From Melitaea cinxia (lineage: Eukaryota > Arthropoda > Insecta > Lepidoptera > Nymphalidae), in NCBI RefSeq assembly GCF_905220565.1, contig NC_059417.1, positions 11,332,518-11,396,517 on the forward strand: a DNA stretch of 64,000 bases, given 5' to 3'. The notes under the pieces are model-generated. The model was not told where the DNA came from, did not search any database, and was given only the letters and a program-made list of their open reading frames with translations. This document shows, piece after piece, positions 44,360-55,379 of this stretch. A program made the translations under genes and the position numbers. The number at the start of each line of letters is the position of its first letter. Position 1 is the stretch's first letter.

Positions 44360-45990
44360 TTAAAATAATAATAACTTTGTAATATTAAAAACAATATCTA
44401 CAAATGGGTGGGATTTTTGACAGACATTTTTTTTTTATTATCGATATTTTGGCATAGTTTATATTATAGCTATATTTAGCTTTATAATACAGCTTGAGGT
44501 TTTTGCCGCGTTAGGCAACAAAATATTCTTGAGCACTGCGGCAGTGGCTCGAGAATATCGGTCATTTTTATTACAAGTATAAATTTATATATATGTTTGC
44601 AATGTGCTCTCAAAATTTTTTAAATTGAATTTTTAATAGAAAACAGACACTACAGTGTATAGGCCTAGCCATTAACTTGAAAAGAAAATTAAGCACAACT
44701 ATTCTATTTCGAACGTCGTTTACGAAAAAGAATGTCTTGTAAACACAGTTTATCGGTTTTAGTTAACGGGGATTAAGACGATGTTCAAATCAACAAAAAC
44801 AATCTCAAACACAAAACAAATCCGTTTCAACGGGGAAATGTTGCCAGCATTCTTGGCACAATTCCACGCTGACATGATTTATACCAAAACTATCTGTAAA
44901 TATTTAGTTCTTAAGTTGTGAATTGTAAATATGTATAATGTTTAATAAACTATTGTTATTCATTTTTCAAACAAATCCTTTTTTATCTATATCCAAGAAC
45001 GTTTAATAACATTCGACTCATAGTATATTTTGTATTATTAAGAAAAATCATAAAAGTACAGGTACCCCTAAATTACGTCTGTACTAAAAATGGTTGACGC
45101 TAGGATACCTAAACTAAACACCTAATTATAAGTAGTAAAACAAAAGAGAGCCAAAGGAGTCACGGTAGACGACAGCTCAGGTTGCATGGCGTGGAATACA
45201 AAGAAATGCACTTAAAAACCATTGGTGTGAGAAATTGATGAGTAAACCGGAAACAAAGCTGAAGGAAGTAGATACCTACATGAAATCCGTTCAGTAAATT
45301 AATACATATTCAGATTATTGCATAACATTGGGTACATTATCTACGTTTTTATTTTATGTAATGTTAAAATGCCTGCATGGCACACTGATTTTTTTAAATT
45401 GTAGTTTTTTTACTCTTCTTAAGTGTGTGTATACATTATAGCGAAATAAATGTTTCATAATTTTATTTCATGGCTTTATTGCAAACTCACAGACAGACAG
45501 TCGCGGCTGATTTTATAACATGGAAATATGGTAATATATATCTAAATCTATAACGTTAAAATAAATTATCATTGCTCCAGTGTCCTTATTTTTATTGCAC
45601 ATTTTTCAAACATTGATCTGCATTGTCTACAGCCAATGACGCGTGGCGCCGCGGGGACGAGTTATATTATTAATAATTACAGCATTATATCACTGTCCCA
45701 AATAAAATGGAGATGAATTTTTTGTATTGTTTTTTATTATTAAATTATTTTAAAATATTTTATTTTGTTACTTAATTTATTTGTGTGAAACAAACAGCTT
45801 CTATAGTAAATTCATAAATAAAATAACACTAATAAATTTATTAATTAAGATTATAAAATACTAAAAACATACAAAAAATTTGAAGGATGATAACAAAATT
45901 TTAGTGAAGAAGCAGAATCAGTGTTTTATTAAACATAGTGAAATAAAGAACCAAAATAGAATCATTACTGTATATTTCTTATGGTACTAA
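44360..45990. other. Intergenic DNA with minor repeat traces
   Basis: It contains an imperfect hairpin (44,523-44,558) and a 46-codon frame ending at about 44,922, just before the 'gtgaattgtaaatatgtata' block shared with 26,731. That pair looks like the end of an unidentified retroelement. No host gene is seen. Confidence 0.4.
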
Positions 45991-46032
45991 TAAATAAAAC
46001 AAGATTAAGAAAAGGCTTGTTTTTGTCAGATT

Positions 46033-46557
46033 TTGCGAAAAATGACCCCTAAGAAAGTGATGGTAACTGTTTGGTGGTCTAGCGCTGGTGTAATTCATCA
46101 CAGTTTCTTACCAAACAGCATGAGCATTACTGCAGTTGTGAACTGTGAAGAACTAAACACAATAATGGGGAAGTTCGCACGTCTCCAACCAGCTTTGGTC
46201 AGTCGCTCGGCTCCGCTGCTCCTGCACGACAACGCGCGACCTCATACTGCACAGCAGAAGGTCTCCAAGTTACAAGAGCTGGGGTTGGAAGTTCTCCGTC
46301 ATCCACCGTACTCACCAGATCTTGCCCCTACAGACTTCCACTTTTTCCAGAATTTGGATAACTTTTTGGCGGGAAAAAGATTCAATACCCGAGAGGCAGT
46401 ACAAAATGCCTTTGAAGAGTTTGTTGCCTCCCATCCAGCAAAATTATTCAAGAAAGGCATCGTAAGCTACCACTACGTTGGCAAAAATGCATTGATACCA
46501 TGGGTAATTACTTTGAATAATAAAAATAAAAAAAATATAGAAAAAAAAGTGCGTTAA
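46033..46557 (+). pseudogene. Mariner transposase, C-terminal part (N-terminus lost)
   Basis: This is part of a cut-and-paste transposase. The visible frame (first ATG at 46,042, about 171 residues) holds 'KVMVTVWWSSAGVIHHSFLP', then 'LLHDNARPHTAQQKVSKLQE' with the second catalytic Asp, then 'PPYSPDLAPTDFHFFQNLDN' with the third, consistent with the D,D34D mariner spacing, and 'FLAGKRFNTREAVQNAFEEF'. The N-terminal helix-turn-helix domains and the first catalytic Asp are missing, so it is inactive. The block order resembles the cecropia-type mariners related to the transposase domain of SETMAR. The tail diverges after 'KKGIVSY'. No terminal inverted repeat was found. Confidence 0.85.
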
Positions 46558-46904
46558 CTTATTTCGTCAAAAACGGCAATTTTATAGGTAAAGACCTATT
46601 ATATAGAAATGTCAAATTTCGTAAATAACCATTAATCAATTCTAAATAAACCTTAATGTCTCTAAGACACGGAATAGATAGACAAAATTTTTATTCGCAA
46701 ACTAATTTACCGTCATTAAATCCGTTCAGCCTCACGCATGTCTAGCGGCAATTTATGATTATCGGAAATAAAATGATGGAACGATGAATCGCATTCATCA
46801 TCCGCCAGTCTCCCACGCTGTCTTTTTTTCTTATTAATTTGTATCATATTAAGACAAACATTTCTTTATTCAAGTAGCTTTAAAAATAATAATTTGAACT
46901 TTTT

Positions 46905-47102
46905 TTATAAACTATATACATCTATACTGGACCGCAAAAAAAATGGTCGGTTAGAAAAGTTCTCCTTGGATCCAGTTTCATAGAAACGTTGGAGTACTTG
47001 CTGACCTGTAGAGTCACACCAACAATTCTCGCTGTATTTCGTTGACTGCCCATCTTCAAGCATTGTCGGGATCTTGGTACATTCTTCAGGGGTTAATGAC
47101 AT
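46905..47102 (-). pseudogene. Tc1/mariner-type transposase N-terminal HTH fragment
   Basis: The frame starts 'MSLTPEECTKIPTMLEDGQS' and continues through a decayed recognition region to 'QQVLQRFYETGSKENFSNRP'. The pattern 'LTPEERAKIVxLLEDG...VQRVLQRFRETGS' is the N-terminal helix-turn-helix of Tc1-like transposases (family knowledge). Linker and catalytic domains are absent. It lies on the strand opposite to the mariner fragment 350 bp away and belongs to a different family, so the two are separate insertions. Confidence 0.65.
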
Positions 47103-47349
47103 GATGACTTCAAAATAATAAAATTTATAAGGCAGAGACCACCATATTTATAACTTTTTTATTGCAAAACTAAAACAAACGTAAAATAATTGATTTGAAT
47201 TTTTTGGTACTAAACACAAAAACGACCATAATTTTACATTTTTAATAAAAAAATGAATTATTCTTTTTTAATTAAATATTTTGCTATACCCTACATGATT
47301 GCCTCAATGATTTGAAAAAAAAAATGTAGGTAGTGTCCAATATTTACCT

Positions 47350-47480
47350 ACTCGCAAACAAAAAAAACCGACATTAATTTTAATACAAAAATAGTAAAGT
47401 TGTAAAATACTGCTCAAAAAGTAGTCATCAGATCTCGATTAATTTTAAATGGAATCTACAAGTCAAACATCAGCTTTTTT
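47350..47480. mobile_element. Family 5 5' fragment
   Basis: It has 'tcgcaaacaaaaaaaaccga' and 'cattaattttaatac', then 'tcagatctcgattaatttta'. It is cut off by the SINE that follows. Confidence 0.5.
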
Positions 47481-47484
47481 CGAC

Positions 47485-47685
47485 GACTCGTTAGCGCAGC
47501 GTTCACAGCACTGGCTGTTGCGCTGGCGGTCGCGGGTTCAATTACCGTTAACGACAGACATTGTATTGTGACAGTATTGGCCATATAGATGTTTGTCGTG
47601 GTCTGGACGTTTGTGCTTGTGCATTGTGTGTTTCCGGAACCTCTGTGACACAGGAAAAAATCCTACTGGGAGCCGTTGAGTGTGA
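47485..47685 (+). mobile_element. tRNA-headed SINE, family A (well-kept head)
   Basis: The head is 'cgacgactcgttagcgcagc', 'gttcacagcactggctgttg' and 'cgctggcggtcgcgggttca', with clear A- and B-box-like parts. The body has 'tgacagtattggccatatag' and 'tgtcgtggtctggacgtttg'. The tail diverges. Confidence 0.75.
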
Positions 47686-47689
47686 AGCT

Positions 47690-48840
47690 TTATTATATAA
47701 TTTTTAATACGACCAAATTCAAAATAGTTTATTTTAAAGGCGAGGAGAAAAAAGCATCAATATCCTGGAGAAAAAGTATAGTTACGTTGGCTTTAAGGTT
47801 AACAATTATTTTGGTACATTCTTTTACCACAATTAACTACAAACCGGAGTATTAGCTACACACTACACTACTTCATAATAAAAATAACACGAAAAAGTAT
47901 TAAAATAATCACGTATTTTAATTTACATAAAGTAGGAATACTTATTAAATTAATCATAAGTAAATAGATTATGAAATATGATCTTTCTGGTAAATTCTAG
48001 AAATTGATCCATAGATAAATAATAATTTTTCTATATTTTCTAACATGGCTTTAGCATAAAAACAAAGAACCATGTCCCGGATAGTACGGGTTCTAGGCCA
48101 TAGATTATACACTTATATACTGGTTCTGGGCCATGACGAGTACCGAAGTATCTTATATATTATAGTATATAGTATCTTATATATCATAGATAGTGCATAG
48201 CCATATTATTATATTAGCGTATTTAGTGGGCATACCTTGTACCTGCAAAAATAGGGCTCGAACGGGAGGCTGTTGTGCTCACATAGCAACTATTATTTGA
48301 ATTCATGCAAGACATCTGACACAGCCAATAAAACTTCCATCAACAGAAATGCGAGACATATTTATTTATAAGATTTGACAGTATCGATGAAGAATCTTCA
48401 CAGATATAAACAGTCAGTCAAGTAACCTATGTTTGTTGAGTTCCCTATAATCATACGCCCACTTAAATTACAATGTAACTATTTCTCCGTTAGTATGAGA
48501 TTCGTTCATGGGCGCACCATGGCCCAAATAGACGGTTCTTTAAAATAACGTGAAATTTGAATCCAGAATGACAACGTGCCATGCTTTATTACTGCTTAGT
48601 AGCGGGCTATTCATTGCAGTTTAGTCTTAAGTTTGTTTCTTCATAAGTATGTACTTTTAAAAAATTTATGGCGATTTTATCAATATTCTTACTTAGCCAT
48701 CTTGAAAAATTTCGAGGCTATTTGTGGAAAGTAAAACATCGACTTCCCACTTCATTCCCCCCCCTTGTATAATTAAATATTAATGAAATTTTTAAGACAA
48801 ACTCTTTGAAATAAAACATAATATTTATATATTTAATAGA
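47690..48840. other. Intergenic DNA between SINE and RpS20
   Basis: No supportable gene. Local TATA-rich repeats occur near 48,150-48,200. Confidence 0.45.
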
Positions 48841-48841
48841 T

Positions 48842-48847
48842 TTTATT
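48842..48847 (-). terminator. RpS20 polyadenylation signal AATAAA
   Basis: AATAAA on the minus strand begins about a dozen bases past the stop codon, giving a very short 3' untranslated region as is usual for ribosomal protein genes. Confidence 0.7.
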
Positions 48848-48858
48848 GGCAGTTATGC

Positions 48859-51800
48859 CTATGCATCGGCGATGGTAACTTCTACTTCTACACCAGGCTC
48901 GATGTTGATCGACGTAATCTGCTTTACAATCTCGGAGGGTGAGTGGAGGTCGATCACACGCTTGTGGATCCTCATCTGGAACCTATCCCATGTCTTGGAA
49001 CCTTCACCGCAGGGGGTTTTTCTGGTGGTAATGCGAAGAATCTTGGTTGGCATGCGGACTGGTCCCTGAAAAATTAAAAAAAAAATAATTTATATATTTT
49101 TTATTGTTTTTGTTGTATCATACACATTATATGGACTAGTACAGACAATTGAAAAGTGTAAATAGGCATAAATGCCTCCTGTTTTCTTCGACTTAAGAAA
49201 CTAACAACCAGTTATGCATCTTAAAAACATTTAAATAAATATGTACACAATACACACACGGTCGTCACTACAAACAACGCCAACGGGCTAGTCGAAATTT
49301 ACTTCTTTAATACATAAATTATTAAAAAAAAAATAGCAAGGAAAAAAAGAATGAAGAATTTATGACCCCCTATATGACCTTTTCTAATTCGAGGGCCAGT
49401 TTGATCAGTTGTGAATAAAGATATTTGAGAATAGGACCATACGACTTGTTTCACCTGAATTAATAAACTACAATTTTAAGTTTAATATATTTGAATAAAA
49501 GTATCATAAATATAGTAGAATTCGAGGTAAAAAAGCATAATGAATTAACCGTTTTACTGTCGGATACCGTAATCTGTCATATATCCACAACTGATTAAAC
49601 AGGCTCTAAGTCTACATTAACAAACTGGATTTTTGTCCAGTTAGGCATAAACAATACCAAATATAAGTCTTACAACAATATAAATATAGTTTTGTAGTGT
49701 TTTGTAGCTTCCCTATGAGCACAGTACAGTATTAGGAACTAAACTCTGCACTTTGAAAAGCTCTGTTCTAGCGCTTTTTTGGTGAACACGCTACTATAAA
49801 AAGTAGTATGTCTTCATCAAAGCGCTAATTTCATATTGTCTGGAGCCACATTCAATAAATGTTTAGACTAAAACAAACTTTTACATTGGCTATATACATA
49901 TTTCATCATTTAATTGTCATGTGTGGGATTAGATTGGCTATGTAACTTAGCGATAACTTAGTATTCTCTTGACGATGGAAGTTACTAAATCTGTCCAAAT
50001 ATTTCTTCAGTTTATGCATTACAAACAGTAAAATATATAAAATATTTTCTTTGTTACTACAAATATGATAAATGTACGGTCTGTCTGATGGTAAGCAGAT
50101 ATAGAAGCCTGTGGACGCCTGCAACACCAAGAGTATTACATGTGATGCTTATCCTGCCCCTGAACCTTCCTTCAAACTGTGTATTTAAGGATTACATTTT
50201 GGAAATTTTAATACACTTTGCAAAAAAAGGCGGGTTTGCTTTAGCCACGACTGAAGTAAAACTTACGAAACGTAATTGTCTCTTTTTCTATTTTCACTAA
50301 CTTATATCTCACTATCAACTTTTATTCGCCTCGCCCGATTGCACTTATTGGTAAAGCTTTAGATTAGGTAAAACCGAATTTCGGGACCGTGGGGGGATGG
50401 GGGGGGGGAGAGGGTGGGGAACTCTACCCCTGGTACCACTGTCACACCTCGGAACCCCATGGTTATGAAGATATCCATGGTTAAAGTTTTGAGGTTAGAA
50501 GAAGAATTTCGAAAGTTAGAGGAACGCTTGACTCCAGCGCTGCGGGAAGTGCAGCCCTTCCGCCCTTGCGTGCGAAAGCACGCTCACTGATGCTCCGTTC
50601 AGCCGCTCCTCTACGCATTCGTTCGCGCGCTTTCGCACGGCGGGCGAGGGCTGCCCTCCCTCCGCGCCTCAACGGCACAAAAAAAACACTCTAGGGGTAG
50701 GACAGACCAAGACCACGTGGACAGTGGGGTGCTCCGATTCGGTTTTGGGTATTTTTCGAATTTCTAAACCTATATTCTAGCACGCAATGTTACTAATTTT
50801 ATTAGAATATTATGTCTGACGCGTTATTTTGTTTAAAAGTGTCGATTTGTCACACAATGCAAACAGTACGAGCTCAAAGGTATTATAATAGCTTTAAATT
50901 CTTCTTCTAACCTCAAAACTTTTACCATGGATATCTCCATAACCATGGGGTTTTGAGGTATGACAGTGTTACCTTGTATAGATTCCCCTACACCCTCCAC
51001 CACCTCCACACCCAAAAACCCCATAATTCGGTTTTACCTAATCTAGATCTTAGCCCACTTATTTATTATAATGAAGTGTGATGAAGAAATGATGTGTATT
51101 TAAAAAAAATACACATCATTTCTAGGTATGGGGGTTGGTTTAGTCCAAATACTCATCACATAGCACCGACAGATTAGAAAGTTTCGATCCCTACTCGAGA
51201 ATAGTGTTACGTATATGCTACCTTCCATTATCACTTGGATCAAAGTGAAAACTTAATTGCATGTCGCATTATCAGTCAGAGTTTCAAACCCAATTCAACG
51301 AGTGGGTGCAGAGAAACATTCTTGCATTCTATGTCATCAGCACTCAATTCTCATTTTATACAAGTGGTACAATCTAACAAAATGTTAGATCTTAGCCGAA
51401 CGCACCTTAATATAATTTATGAAAATTATTAATAGTATTAAAGTTACCTTAACACGCAGCTTTTGTTTCTTGGCACCATTGATGAGGTCCGAGCACACTT
51501 TTTCGAGGGAGCGCACGTTGCGAGACGTCAGCGTGATACGGATGCGATGGATGGGGGAAACCTCGGCCTGGGGCTTCTCAATATCTTTGCCAGATACAAC
51601 AGCGGCTGCCTGCAAATATTAATAAACAACTTATAGATTATTTCTTAAATCTAGGCTTTAGATTAAGAACCGCATTTTGAAGTTAGATATGTAAAGGTTA
51701 TTTTTTTTTTTGTAGCAAAATTATGCCGTTAAACAGTCAAATTTTGAGCTTAGATAATTCGACGGTTCTTAATCTAAAGCCTTACCATAAACGGTAAAAA

Positions 51801-52075
51801 AGGGTGAAGTTTAAACTAACATTACAGTAGTTCGATGTTACTTAAGTTCCATACTCTCAGTGATATATGTACTAATTATGAAGCACAAATACCATACTAT
51901 TCACTTTATCATATATTATAAAAAGTTAAAACTTAAAACAAACTGTGTTAGACACAACTGACACGTGCTTAACCTACGTATGTGAATCCACGTTATAATA
52001 ACTTTTAAATTATTTTAATCGCTAAAATAATAAATCAGAAGATATTATAATACACGTTACTTTATTACTTACCAT
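48859..52075 (-). CDS. RpS20: 40S ribosomal protein S20 (uS10)
   Basis: This is a structural protein of the small ribosomal subunit head. It has three coding exons: 52,073-52,075 (ATG only, followed by a GTAAGT donor), 51,448-51,609 and 48,859-49,065. All junctions are phase 0 with GT/AG. The joined protein is 123 residues, the usual length, starting 'MAAAVVSGKDIEKPQAEVSP' and ending 'GVEVEVTIADA'. The blocks 'HRIRITLTSRNVRSLEKVC' and 'RMPTKILRITTRKTPCGEGS' are diagnostic for eukaryotic S20. Intron 1 (463 bp) holds a small MITE. Intron 2 (2.4 kb) holds a SINE remnant, a Rep2 remnant, a foldback element and a short hairpin. The gene appears intact. Confidence 0.97.
49253..49302 (-). mobile_element. 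SINE family B, head joined to tail by internal deletion
   Basis: 'acacacggtcgtc' (reverse of the tail) is followed after a few bases by 'caacgccaacgggctagtcg' (reverse of the head). The whole ~190 bp body is gone. It is inside RpS20 intron 2. Confidence 0.6.
50068..50145 (-). repeat. Rep2 family, short 3' fragment
   Basis: It has 'tgtacggtctgtctgatggt' and 'gtggacgcctgcaacaccaa'. It is in RpS20 intron 2. Confidence 0.5.
50362..51044. mobile_element. 683 bp foldback element in RpS20 intron 2
   Basis: The left arm (50,362-50,510) and right arm (50,896-51,044) are reverse complements over about 149 bp. The outer 20 are identical ('gattaggtaaaaccgaattt' versus its complement with one change at the inner edge), and the inner part shares 'ccccatggttatg' and 'ttgaggttagaagaagaatt'. 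TA flanks both ends. The centre contains a strikingly GC-rich patch (about 50,530-50,690) unlike its surroundings. There is no transposase. Confidence 0.75.
51085..51123. repeat. Perfect short hairpin
   Basis: The arm 'agaaatgatgtgtattt' is followed by an A-loop of about 5 and its exact complement. It lies 40 bp from the foldback element in the same intron. Confidence 0.7.
51656..51784. mobile_element. ~129 bp MITE in RpS20 intron 1
   Basis: The ends 'aggctttagattaagaaccg' and 'cggttcttaatctaaagcct' are perfect 20 bp inverted repeats. The interior is AT-rich and non-coding. A trinucleotide flank (CTA/TTA) hints at a PIF/Harbinger-type duplication, but is not exact. Confidence 0.7.
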
Positions 52076-52150
52076 TTTGATGCGATTTCCCGGTCGAGAT
52101 AAACAATTTCAATTGAAAATTGCTCAGCGCTGAACCGGAGGGAGAACAGC
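52076..52150 (-). promoter_or_regulatory. RpS20: RpS20 5' UTR and pyrimidine-rich start candidate
   Basis: On the minus strand the pyrimidine tract 'gttctccctccgg' (52,135-52,147) lies about 65 bases before the ATG. Insect ribosomal protein genes usually start within such a tract (TCT/TOP element; family knowledge), so the transcript start is likely here. No TATA box is seen. Confidence 0.4.
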
Positions 52151-53440
52151 TTAGAACAAATGTCAAAAACGGAAAGAACGGAATGTTAAAATGGCGCGAT
52201 TCAATGTTTATACTGTAGGGATGACAAAGTCGATTCCGATTTTACTTATTGTCTCTTTCAATAATCGATAATTTAGAGTTGACTTAATATGCCTTTTGAA
52301 CTTTTCGAAATTGATCGAGAAGCAGTTTTTAGCATTCGACTTTTCGACTAACTACAACTGTACTACTACACTGTTAGTTACGGAATAAGAAATTTGTATT
52401 TCATGCTTTCAGCTATGAACCCAGTTATGTAAATAGTAGAATATATAAATAATAGTAGAATAAATTAACAATCTGAATCGCGTGCTTTAAATTACTTCAT
52501 TAAGAATCGTAACAGGTCTTGGAATACCGTTAAAAATTCGGATCTGTTAATTTGTCTCGAAAGACATAATGCTATTTATGGAATAGACTTTAAGTTTAAA
52601 TAATGTTTTTTTGAGCCATTATATCGGTATGTATGGTCATGATCATGAAACTAAGTTCGATTTCAATGGTGAGAGATTATTACGATAATGCTATCGCGTT
52701 AGTGGTCACGTGGTGCGGTACGCACTGCGCACGCCGGTGATTGGTTATATTGAGTGATGTTTCATTGTAATTGGTTATATTTCAAGACGTAAATGCGTTA
52801 CGTGTGATAGAAAAAGTGACAGAATGCTATTCTGTCTTCGTTGACGAACACACACCCATCGATCGTCATGCCTCTGGCGGCCATAAGCAAACATTAAGCC
52901 GTCGTACCCCCACTACTGTAGTTGCACGACCTCTGTACAAGGCTGTGGTTGAAATCACCTTTATTTAGTATAGTTGCAACACTGTACCAAAAGCAAGTTT
53001 ATTTTTCTTCATATTTCCAAAATAATCCAATTAATTAAATTTGATATTTTCAAATTTGTTATTATTAATTAATTGAATTAGGTACATTTCATATGAAGTT
53101 AATATAATGTTTATAGATTATGAATAATAGATTATTCTCCGATTCCTAGTAAGTACTTATATATTCCAAAGCCACATGTTACTGAACAAAAAAATTGTGT
53201 GTAAAATTGACAACACTGGCACTATTTCATTGGTTCTGATTCTTTGAATGTAAAATTAACCAGACCTTCAGTCACTAGGCACAAATCAAGAATTTTCAGG
53301 TTTTACCTTTTTTTTATAGCAATTCTTTTACGTTTTTAGAATCCATCTATTGCATGTTACATAAATTCATTACTAAAGACAATGAAATGACAATAAAGCC
53401 GGTAAAACAGTTATATAAAAGACAAAAACTAGATTTAATA
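52150..53440. other. Intergenic DNA between RpS20 and TRAPPC2L
   Basis: No gene is supported. The segment has two 'attggttatatt' CCAAT-type blocks (52,738-52,780) and the palindromic 'tgcggtacgcactgcgca'. A 65-residue plus-strand frame (52,771-52,968) lacks recognisable features. Confidence 0.4.
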
Positions 53441-53444
53441 ATAA

Positions 53445-53450
53445 TTTATT
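53445..53450 (-). terminator. TRAPPC2L polyadenylation signal AATAAA
   Basis: AATAAA on the minus strand, about 175 bases after the stop codon, inside AT-rich DNA. It is the first good signal downstream. Confidence 0.45.
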
Positions 53451-53624
53451 GGGATAATATCACAAACAATATACAATAGTTTACATTGAAGAAAAATAAC
53501 ATACTCGTTCTTTTGCATTACATGCTAGCGATACAAACTTAATTCATAATAATTGAGAAATTAAAATAATGTCGTAGCCCAAGTGGACAAACTACTACAT
53601 TTCAGTTAAATACATCTGAAATCT

Positions 53625-55151
53625 TTAAACATTATTCATCATTAGACTTTTTACTTGCTTGTCGAATTTCCTGTAAAGATATAATTATTTGCATTAGTGT
53701 AGTGTAGCTAAAAACTAAAGGGTTTGTTTGTTAACACATACAACACAAATTCTATTTGATATTAATAAAGCTAGAATAACATTATAAAATAGACTCTATA
53801 TAAAAAAATGCGTAAATAACTCATACAGCAATGAAATAAATATCAAAGCTGTTCGTTTATCTTTCTCTATTCTAATATTATAAAGCTAAAGAGAGTTTGT
53901 TTATTTGTTGAACGCGCTTATCTCAGGAACTTCTAGAGTCGAATTGAAAAATTATTTTTGTGTTAGTTAATCCATTTTTCGAGGAAGACTATAATATTAA
54001 TACATCTTTTCCTCAAATTAACGCGGGTAAAACCACGGGGCGTAACTAGTATTATTAATAAAATTGAAGTTATACTTACTGTGACACTATTTGATCGCCA
54101 GGCAAATGGAATGGGTTACAAATAGCATCGGCATATAGAGCATGAAGTCTACGTAAAGCTGTTCTGACTTCAGCATCCCTGATGTTACTTCCGCTCGGAG
54201 AAGTAGAACTAGTCACAAGAACCAATTTTATCTTAGTGTTCGTGACATAGCCGTATCTGGAAATTAAATTTTAGTAAAAATAATATTATTACGTAAAAAA
54301 AAATGACTTCGATTACATCGACAAGCAATACAACGTAAATCGTTAATAAAAAATTACATTACATTAGACATTAAAATACGAAGTATTAAAAATAACTCAC
54401 AGAGTGTCATACGTAAATTTAATTTAAATGGGACCACATGGCAAGCTTAAGATTTAAAAAATCATCAAAATCGATACACACAGTAAAAAGTTATGAGGTA
54501 ACACATCAAAAGTTACATTCGAATTGAAAAGATCCTCCTTTTATGAATTAGGTAAAAAAAAAAGTATAACTGCATCTAAAAAGAGATATTACATTTTATG
54601 TGTATCTGTAGAATATAACAGCCCAAGGTAAAGGTCTCGTAAATCTGTTCGCGTTGCGTTAGTACTGGTATTTGTATTATTGCCACTGGTTGTAGTCAGT
54701 CTTTCTTCTAAAGCATCCAGAGCAGTGTGAACTAACCACTGCCGCGAGAGTTCGTTTTCTGTGCTGCTGTCATTTCCAATTCCACCAATGTAGAGGGGAG
54801 AATTCTGAAATTATAGAATACACCTATTGATGATACGATAATCACTAACTATCTTTTATTTTAATGATTTATAAATATGATTTTGTCACAATGTAAGCCT
54901 TTGCGTAGATATATTAATAAAATGAAAAAAAAAATTGTCTATGGTTATTATGACAACAGTGACTGACGTGTTGAATTTATACAATTTTTACATCGGTATA
55001 CAAAGAAAATCTCGGTTTAAAATATCATTCTGTTCTTTATTGTTTGCTTCCTAATGAATATGTAAACATACAGTAGTGTTCATTTGAGAATCAACAAAGG
55101 ATAGTGAAATTAACTTACATCTTTTCCGATAACAGCAACGCAAACAGCCAT
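53625..55151 (-). CDS. TRAPPC2L: Trafficking protein particle complex subunit 2-like
   Basis: This is a small longin-like subunit of the TRAPP tethering/GEF complexes acting on ER-Golgi vesicles. There are four exons: 55,119-55,151, 54,593-54,804, 54,080-54,256 and 53,625-53,670, all with GT/AG borders, giving 155 residues. It starts 'MAVCVAVIGKDNSPLYIGGI'. The middle has 'LYLGLLYSTDTHKIYGYVTN' and 'KIKLVLVTSS', then 'RDAEVRTALRRLHALYADAI' and 'CNPFHLPGDQIVSQKFDKQV'. The end is 'KSLMMNNV'. These blocks follow the human protein (about 140 residues) closely. The extra length is a Thr/Asn/Ser-rich insert around residue 50-65, at the junction before 'RDLYLGLLY'. Introns hold a family 6 copy and a family 5 copy. 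The gene looks intact. Confidence 0.93.
53868..54055 (+). repeat. Family 6 repeat in TRAPPC2L intron 3
   Basis: It has 'ctattctaatattataaagc', 'aacgcgcttatctcaggaac' and 'aaccacggggcgtaactagt', nearly full length. Confidence 0.7.
54296..54565. mobile_element. Family 5 element in TRAPPC2L intron 2
   Basis: It has 'atgacttcgattacatcgac' + 'aagcaatacaacgtaaatcg', 'aatttaaatgggaccacatg' and 'catcaaaatcgatacacaca', ending 'gatcctccttttatgaatta'. The right end is decayed. Confidence 0.65.
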
Positions 55152-55379
55152 TGTGTACAGAAAAACGAACGGAAGTGATTTAAACGTCAACTGACATTAT
55201 ATGTGAGTGCGAGGCGGGAGAGTTTAAAAAAATCATTAATCGTTTTACAAAATATTTATAAATAAATTTGTGATTTTAACGACTTATTCGCAGTCGCGTA
55301 TCTGTGTAACTGTAAGGTTTTATTGAGAACGTGGCAGATTAAAACATTCAAAATTCTTAGTCAACTAGTTTTACGTTTG
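55152..55379. promoter_or_regulatory. Bidirectional promoter interval, TRAPPC2L / VHL
   Basis: Only 228 bp separate the two start codons, which point away from each other, so transcription of both genes must start here. No TATA box is obvious. A GC-richer patch 'gtgagtgcgaggcgggagag' (about 55,202-55,221) stands out. Confidence 0.6.

Noticed and set aside
45100..45300. Possible coding stretch with mixed codons
   Set aside because: Stops in every frame within short distance and no family resemblance.
50481..50678. 65-residue Arg/Ala-rich minus-strand frame
   Set aside because: It arises from the GC-rich core of the foldback element, with low-complexity composition.
52771..52968. 65-residue frame upstream of RpS20
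   Set aside because: No recognisable motif, no ATG-driven support and no splice partner.
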